From the NCBI RefSeq assembly GCF_035582795.1, contig NC_134373.1, positions 25,576,501 through 25,640,500 on the forward strand: DNA of 64,000 nt, written 5' to 3'. Within the stretch, counting starts at the first letter, position 1; every line of letters begins with the position of its first letter. Below, piece by piece: positions 41,401 to 50,400 of this stretch. This DNA is from Mycteria americana. Its lineage: Eukaryota > Chordata > Aves > Ciconiiformes > Ciconiidae. The position numbers and the translations under genes were made by a program. The notes under the pieces were generated by a model, which searched no databases, was not told the origin of the DNA, and was given only the letters and a program-made list of their open reading frames with translations.

Positions 41401-44400
41401 GGCTGAAAAAAATTAATCCAGTTGCACTCTTGTAATCTCAGCCTCAAAAGCCAAAACTGAAAAAAATGTAAAACCTTTTTTTCCACACATAATCTCAGGG
41501 GTTTTGATTCATGACTTCCGAGTGCTTGAGTTTGGTGTTACTATAGTTAGTATCGGATAAAAGGAAGAGGCACCCACCCTCCCCCCTCAGCTGGCCGGCA
41601 GATGGGAGCTGGTCAACAACTTGTTGAGTGTGCTGTGTTCCACTGGAAAATGTGTTTTCCTCCTAAGCAGGTCAGCGTTTTATGTCAGTACCTGGATCTT
41701 GCCAAAAATTTTCAATGTAAGGAAGTCAAACTATTTTATCTGGAAGGCATTATTTCTATACCTTTCCTTTTTTTTTTTTTTTTTTGCATAACTAATATTT
41801 TTTTAAATACATGATGATCTAGGCATATGTTATGTGACTCAGTGGAGAGGAATTGGTTTAACTTAGTAAAAACAAACTGGGAATAAAAGTATGAGCCCCA
41901 TGGACCATCAAATCCACTGTAATGCAATATGTCCAAATGTATTTGATGTAGAATCTCGTCTTACTCAACCACTAACGGGTACCCTTCTTCACAATATCTA
42001 AGCTAGCTAAGAAAAAACCCTTTCCAGTTCTCAAGCCAATACTGAACTGTGATTTTTCTTTTTACACAGGACTCTGGGGTGATGAAAACTGTACTGTGTC
42101 TCTTCCCTGTATTTGTAAACGTAAAATTGCATGGAAAATAGAGAAAGAGATTCCAAAAGACCAGAACCAACAAGGAATATGTCCCAAAGGCTGGTTGCGC
42201 TTTGGATTCAAAGTAAAACATTTTTTTATGCTGTTTGATTATTCAAAATGCTTTCCATATTTATGACAAAAATTGGACTTCTTAAGGATTATTCATTCTT
42301 CCTTTTTGAAAGCAGGGCCCTTAGGTTTATAACTACTGACAGTGATACAAAGCTTACAGCTATTAAGTAGCTTTGCACACAGAAATTGTCTTAATAAGGT
42401 GTCAAAAATTTTACTTTAGTTGAAGGAAATGAATACTCATATATGCAAAAGCTATCTAAGTGTATTTGTGCTTTGGCTGTAAAAAGCCTGTTCCACCCTT
42501 TCTTTTCCACTTATGACAATTCCGAGAGCCTTTTACGGTCTCAGAACAGATCCCTGACCCCTTGTTGTACTAAATGGTCCCTAACTGCTGTCATTCTCCA
42601 AAAGATGCTATTTCAAATAGGGTTCATCAAAGATAATTATAAACAAAAATGTATTTGCAATTGAAGGTTGAAAGGCAATTATTTTATCAGGCTTCTCTTA
42701 AATATGTACGTTCCATAATAGCAACATGCACTGAGGTGGCCGGATTTATCCCAGTACTAAACTGCGGTGACTACAAGGATAAATTTAACCCAGATTGTGT
42801 TTGCCTTTAAACAACTGATTTGAATCCAAGTCTGATTGCAGCTGAAAGCTGATATCGAGCATGTTGGAGAGCTCCATTGCAGGACAGAAACTAATGAAAC
42901 GTTCAGTTTTCAGTAACAGCATGTGAAATGTTTTAGTGATCACTCTTAGTGATGTCTAGGTTTTAAACTGAAGAAAAAAACGAAACAAGCCTTTTTTTTT
43001 TTTTTTTTTTTTTTTTTGGAAACAGTGCTTTTTGATACAAATTCCAAAGGATCCAGAGCATCTGAGAAACTGGTACTCTGCACAAGAGTTCTGCAATAGC
43101 TATGATGGGTCACTTGCTTCCCTCGAAGATGAACTGGAACAAGGTAGAGTACTGAAAATATTGTTAAATAACTAAAAGTTCATCTTCATTAGGATGCTGT
43201 AGTAAAGTTTCATCTTGAATACAGATTTAGGAAAAAAGATCGCTCAGATCCTACTCGTGGTTCCACTGCGTTAAACAAATTAGTGTTTATCTTTCCTATT
43301 TTCCCAAAATGTAAAGATTCAAATATCCACTCAGCTGTATGATGGGTACGTTTTGAGGAGTGATCGTAATTTCTTTTGTGCTTACTACCATGCATTAGGA
43401 ATACAAAAAATAATGGAATACCCATTTAAAAATTTGCTATGTAAAATTTCTGTCTTATGAATGCAACATCACACTGTTATAAAAGCAACCTCATTTTTAT
43501 CCTTTAATAGTACTTAAAATCTGATCTACAGTATAGCACATAAGCATAGCACTAGGCTGGAATTGCCAGAGAAATAAATACCAGCACATTCAGAAATACT
43601 TATTTATAATCCCTATTCATAAAAATCTGTGGTTGAATTTCATACATTTGTAAAACCATTTATTTGGAGGTGGGAGGAATCTCACTGGCTATGTTTAGTT
43701 GAGAAATCTTATTTTCAACTAAAACTGAGAAAAGCTTTTTCAGTGGGACAGTACCCTGAACTGATACTTAAGTTGTTGAAGCTGCTGTGAACGTTTCTGG
43801 AAGACTTATTAGTTAATGGACTAGATCCTAACCCAACTGAAGTTAATCAATTTAACTGAATTTACAGTTAGATGATGCTGAAATGCCGCTCATGTTCTTA
43901 CTTTCTAGTAACTATGTAATGTCATTGATTAGTAGTTAAATTTTTCAGTGCTTTAGTGTGTGGAAGAGACTTCATCTATCCCTAAAGGGTTACCAGTTAA
44001 TTATATTTTATTCCTGTTTCGTTTTCCAGCTTTCATAACAATGAATCTATTTGGACAGAAAATTAGTGTTTGGATAGGTTTCCAGAGTGACGATTATGAA
44101 AAATGGCTGAATGAACATCCTCCGATGTATTCCAACTGGTCTCCAGTTGAAGTAGTGGATGTGAGTATTTCTGTACGGTTTAAGGACAGTGAGAAGTTGT
44201 TTTATCCATAAAAATCATGACTGCCACCAAGACAAGGCCTAACTTGTTACAGCAACTTAGCCTTCCCTTAATTTTTGCAAATTCAGACAACTGTGGGCAC
44301 AGATTTACGGACATAACTAGAGGTAGCAAAAAAGGCACTGTCGAGACAGTTCCTTACGTAATTTGTGGCTATGGTCACATTCTCTTGCAATTGCTTTTAA

Positions 44401-47400
44401 GCACCGAAGTTTGAATTACATGGTGAGTATCACATGCTGGGTCTGAGCAAAGTTTAGGAATAAGATTATGAATTTTGTATTTTAATATATTGTTTTACAC
44501 CACGTTAGTCCATATTGGGCTTAGCATTTTAGTTTGTTCAGTGAAAGCTTGTGACTTTTTTATTACGATGTTACTGTTTCAAATTGTATTTATGGGAATG
44601 TTCATTGTTCTACCTAAATATTTATAATAGTGACTTTCAGATAATTAATCTTCTAAATGGAATGTAATAATTATGTGTTGGTTTTACACAATGTCTTTTT
44701 TAATTAATATAAGGTTCTGTGTTGATTGCAGAGACAGCGTTACAACAGTGCAAACATTCGAGAACAACTTCCACTGTGCACATTGGTATCGAATAACCCT
44801 AATTTTTATTTTACGGGAAAATGGTACTTAGAAAACTGTCAGAAAAATTATGGGTTTGTCTGCCAAAAGACTCAGGGTAAGGTTTTGTTCTGCTTTGCTT
44901 CTGTTCTCTTTTCTTGCTGTATTGAATTCCTCTTACTTTATTTTCATCTAGAACCAACTTGTTATAGGTGTCTATAAAACCAGGAACCTAAGAGATTTCT
45001 AAGATAGTTTTACTTTGATATTTAGACAGACTAGCTCTACGCTATTTAATAAATCAATAGCTGTGATGTAGAGCTAATTTCTAAAAAACTATTTTGTTAT
45101 TACATTTTCTTCCTAACTTTGAGCTTTCTGTTGCATATCTTAGATGCAGGAATAGAGATGAAATTTCATGTTTTCTGCCGCGGCAAGCAGAGTAACAGCA
45201 TGAAATTACAAAAGGCAAAACTGAGGGTAATTTTGATGAAAGCAGGAAATCTTTTTTTTTTTTTTGGGGGGGGGGGTGAGGGGTGGGACTTGCACTGTTA
45301 GATCAGACTAGACTCTAGAAAATGTATTCCTGTGAGCAGTGCAGACCGATTGGCCGATCAAATAGAGCTTGGCTTTTCTTGTCACGCTTCTCTAATTCTG
45401 TTAATGTTCACCTGCCAGAAGCACAAAGCTTTTGTGGGGAACACACGTCATTTGGTTTCCTGAAGCCACATTGCGGCATTGCCTCTTGGCCTGGGAGCCG
45501 CCGGCTGTGCCAGGGGCGCCTGGGCAGCGGTGGAGCCCCGGCCCAGGGGCTGCTGCAGCCCTGCCAGCGGGAACCTGCCAGAGCGTGTGAGCAAACAGAC
45601 CAGCAGCAAATTATTAACCCTAAGGCAAAGGGAGGGCTGTAATCGGAACCTGTAAGGAGTGTCCTTGAGTGCTGTAGTTACTGCGGGGGTGGTTTTATAT
45701 GGCTCAACTTTATATATCATCTCTTAGTTAAGCCCTGGGTCTAAAGAGACAGTCCTCTCCTGCTGGCTGCCTAGGAGGCGAGGGAGGGTGAGTCGAGAAG
45801 TAGAATAAACAAGTATAAGCTTTGGGCAGTGCTCACATGTGGCTCTAGCAAACCGTAGCTGTATTTGACATCATTTATTGTGAACTACAGTTGTGGGGAG
45901 TGCTGGAGTAATCCTGCACGCAGGGCAGAAAAAATAAATAAATGCATTTTCCTGCTGGTTTGTTTCGTTTCCCTCCCGAACTCTTGTATTTTAACCCCTT
46001 GCTGCTGCTTCAGACAGATGGAAAAAGCTTTAAAAGGCAGGAAGGAAACCTGTTGCCTCAGGGCGGCCAGGCTGCAGGGCACCCAGGGGGGGCTGGGGCT
46101 GCACGGGGTGCTCGGGACCCTCCCCGCGTTTCCCAGCCGGGTGGGTGGGAGCGTGGCCCACGGGCACTGGCCGAAGCGTGGTGGGGACGGGGGGGACCCG
46201 CTGTGCCCCGGGCCGAGGGCTGCCCACCTGCCCCCGCGCAGCAGAGTGCTCCTGGGCGGGGGGCCCGCTCCTGCCTGCCCCGTGTGACACCCGTGGCACT
46301 CTCCCAAACCAGCAGGCAGTTCAGCTAATTCAGCAGAAAACTTTCCCCTCTCTTTTTTTTTTTCCCCTCTTTTCTTTTTTTCCCCCCCTCCCCCGAATTG
46401 ATGTCATTTTGTGCAGCTTTTCCAGGCTGCATCGGCTCAGTGCAGGGTCCGGCAAACACCAGACCTGTGCGTGGGAATAGGCAGCTGGAAGAGCAAGCGA
46501 AGCAAGGAAGGGAGAAGTGAGACCGCCTCTTGCTGGCGGTGGCGAACTGCTAAATTTCCTCAGATGTCCGAACAAATGTGTCAATTCCTGGAAAGATGAG
46601 CTGGTGCTTTGTTTCTGCCATCCTGTCCGCATCCCTTCTCCTCTTTTTTGAATTATTTTCTGTAGGAGACTAAAATGAAATAAACCAGCAGGAGATCTGA
46701 ACTGGGCTCTGATCTCTTAGTGATGCTCGAGTTAGGATTGTGTCAGCATTTTACTGCGTTTCCTGCCTTTTCTTTTTTTAAGCAGTGACACACACTGAAA
46801 GCTGGAACAAAATAGAGTGCTTCGGTTAGCTCAAGAGCAGAACTTTTTCTTGCTTAGAAATTTCTAATTTTAAATTATTTGTGGATGACAAATAATAAAT
46901 TAATTTACTGTTTTAAGATGCTTGTTAACACTCCTCCTCTCTTAGTTATAAAGGGAACCAAGTCTAAAAACACTCCACCTTGTAGCAAAGCAACCACTTC
47001 GTCTTGTAATCCCAGAGAAGTTTTATAGACAGGAGTAATTAATCCAGACTGACAAACAGGATTAAAACTGAGGCATTGCTTTATTTCAATAGTCTTGTAT
47101 AAAGAATACTGTGAGCATTCATACACATTAGCAAAGGCGTTTGCCTCTTGCAGAAAAGCAAGCATGGCAGCATCACAGGCTGCGCTGGGGTGGAGATGGT
47201 CTCTGTCTCCTAATTTTTTCTCATGGGAGACTCTCTTTATTTCTTAAATCTAAAAAATCTGCTTCTTCCTTTCATTTTTTTGGATGTTGCTGCATTAGTT
47301 TATCATCAAAAAGAGATTTAAGTCTCCATGGACAGAGGATTTCTCTTCAAGTGCCAGTACTGTCATCTTCCCTACATTGGCTCATAGATAGGAAAGGTGA

Positions 47401-50400
47401 GCTCAAGAAGCTCCCAAGCATGCACTTCCACCACGAAGCCACAGTGGTATCAATGTAAACACAGCTGCCAACATCCCGAGTTGTGCCAGTACAATTAGTT
47501 GTGAGGCCAGACTTTGTGCTGTACACTGATCTTGGAAGTTATTAAAAATAATGGGTCAAAAAAGAGGTAATGTAAATTATATGCAGGGTGTCTGGGATAA
47601 GAGCACTCTGCAGCCCACTGCTATTGGACATTTAGGATATGCCCAGATCCCAAGTAACTTCTTACTGACCTTCAAAGATCCAGTCAGTGGAACTAACTCT
47701 ATCCAGGTTTCCTTTTTTTTGTTATACATTAAACTCATTCACTTCTGTGATGAGTTTTGTGCTGTGGTGGAATTTCAGATACTGTTCTAGTATTCGTCAT
47801 CTTTTCCTTTTTAATGTTGACAGCGCCTTCCTGAAACCAAGGAGTTTGCCATTTTTAGATTTGCTTTTAAGGATAGTTCTGATTTTTTAGGAGCTGTTCT
47901 GCTGTGTTCAAGCTGTCTGTTTAAAAAAATAAATCTTTTCTTTCTGTTTATAACAGACACATCCAGACATGTCATCAATGCATCTGGAACGTACCCTGTG
48001 CCAGATACTTTAAAATATGGAAACAGAACCTATAAACTAATACGTGGGAATTTTACATGGTCCTCAGCTTTAAAAACCTGCATGGCAAATGGCGCGGAGT
48101 TGGTCAGCATCACAGACCAGTATCACCAGGCTTTCCTCACGATCATTGTGAATCGGGTGGGATACAACCACTGGATCGGGCTGTTCACTTCGGATGTACG
48201 TAGTGGATTCCCTGGCTATGAATATGATGCTGCAAAGGAGTTTTTCCAGTAACAAGCTAATGAGCCGTGTCACTCATTTGAAGTCATAGGAAGTTTGCAT
48301 CTGGAAATGAAGCACTGGAAAGCTTGAGCGCTAACCATTTTTTTGCAATGTAATGTAGAAAACTAACGAGGGCCAGTTTGGTGCGATGACTACTGAAAAC
48401 TTAAAGCCATAGAAAACATTTAAAAACACACAAAAAATCTCTTGTCGTGTCAACATTGAAATTATCTTGTTTCATTTGTATGTGCTTAATGGCGTAAATA
48501 ACCACTCGCTGAAAACAGCAGGTTAGATGTAGTTTGTGGTCTCCTGGAAGTAAGTTGGGAGGATCCTTGGATCTGCCTTTTGTAGATCCTTCCGGATCTA
48601 CCCAGACTTTGGAAAAGTAAAAGACATTCTGTAATACCTGGTGAGAATGCCACCAGAAGAAGGTGAACTTGTATGGTGCTAAAGCATATCAGAAAAGCAT
48701 AAAGCTTTTCTGATAGCATATCTTTATGCTAAAGCATAAAGATAATCTGAAATTTGTTTTGGCAGAATGGGCTTAACTTTGAATGGTCGGATGGGACTAG
48801 GTCTTTGTTTACCTTCTGGGAAGACGACGAGTCCCAGGCCTTTGGCAGCTGTGTTTACATTGATACTTCAGGGCACTGGAAAAGTGCTAACTGCGAACGA
48901 CTTCTGGAAGGAGCAGTCTGCCATGTGCCACCTGGTAAGTCAGAGTTAAGCTGCGTATTAAACCTTTGCAGCTGCAAATGTGTGTATTGACAGTGGAAGT
49001 GTATGAAAAGAAATTAATTGGTTTGAGGTTAAGCAATGAGGATAGTATTAATCAAAATTGAAATAGATTTCTGGCATTTCCTTGCTGTATCTCCTCTTTG
49101 TGAAACCATTTTTTCCCCATAAAATATTGGCCGTCAGGTCTGGTCTGGGGGAGAATGGAAAGAGAACTTTCATAATAGAAAAGAAACAGGAAAATTACTT
49201 ACTCTGTCTCTTCAGTGAACACTATATTATCTGTGAAAAATGATGATCACTAATAACCTAGCTCAAAGGGAAATAAATTCCGTTTGCTGCAATTAACTGT
49301 GGGATGGGAGAAGGGAAGCATTTAGAGCAAAGTGAAAAATTAAGAGTCACATCTTCGCTGATTGCATATAAAAGATTTTGCAACTTTTTTTTTTTTTAAA
49401 GATAAGAATATTTTCCTGTATCCTAAAATATGTTGTGTTTCCTGCAACAATCTGTCAATTATCTGGGCTTCATATGAATCCAGAATTCGGGTCTGGAACA
49501 CCAGTCAGTCCAGGACTGCAGAGTCTTTGGCAGCATCCAGTTCTCAAAATAGTTCTGTTCGGTGGTACTGATCACTGGGGATTCACCTACAGCTTATTAT
49601 AGCTTTTGGATCTGTTGAGAAGAAAGCTGTTTTGGAATCTGTCAAGACAAAAATTATTCTCTAGCATGGTTTTTGTAGTGAAGCTGACTGATTTTCTCAT
49701 TTGTCAAGTTACGTAATCATATATAGCCTAAGGCCTACTTAATTTTTAAACGTTGTGTTTTGTAGCAAAGTAGGATGCATGTGAGACCATAGGTGACACA
49801 GCTGGATCTGCAGCACTGCCAGAAGGTGATGCTGGGTATCGCAAAGTGAGCTTGTAGGGTTGCCCTGAGTCAGAGGGACTCTGCTGCAGCACGTTGCACG
49901 CCGGAGAGGCTGGCCGCTGCTTACCGGTGGGAGACTCTCCTCTGTGCCGCGGTATTTGGCATGAAGTTATCTTTGTGGCTTAGTGGAGAGAAGCTCTGCA
50001 GCCCTTGGAAATCCCCAGCCCGCTGGGAGATGCTGGGCAGCCCAGAGTGCTCTGGCGTGCCTGCAGTTTGCTCGTAACTGCCTGTGCACATCAGTATTGG
50101 TTAGACTGTCCTGATATTGCTGTTGCAATCCGGCAAAGTTTTTGATCAGAAATAAAACCAGCTTTACTGTTCTAATACAAGTATATACCACCACTAGATT
50201 TTCATTTGGAAAAACAGAGGTATAACACAATAGCATGCTTATTAGCGTTACTCCAAAACAGCGTGTCGGTGTTATACTAATGTGTATGTTGTTGTGCCAA
50301 TAAAGCTGTGCTGTTATTTCTATCACAGAGAAGAAACTCTCTGCCTATAAAGGCTTATGTTCAGAAAAAACTGTTGCCTGGATCAAATTCAAAAACAGTT

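Larger units (their letters stand above)
40725..44731 (+). other. PLA2R1: PLA2R1 introns 19-22
   Basis: Ordinary AT-rich introns between exons 19 and 23. A T18 run lies at 41768-41785 in intron 19. No mobile element or RNA gene recognised. Confidence 0.65.

Noticed and set aside
45865-46328. Overlapping 128-140 codon frames on both strands in intron 23
   Set aside because: They arise from GC-rich composition; the peptides are low in complexity and resemble no known family.
46905-47165. Minus-strand frame of 86 codons, considered as a fragment of an old retroelement
   Set aside because: I could not match it to any polymerase, gag or envelope motif, and no terminal repeats or primer-binding site are visible.
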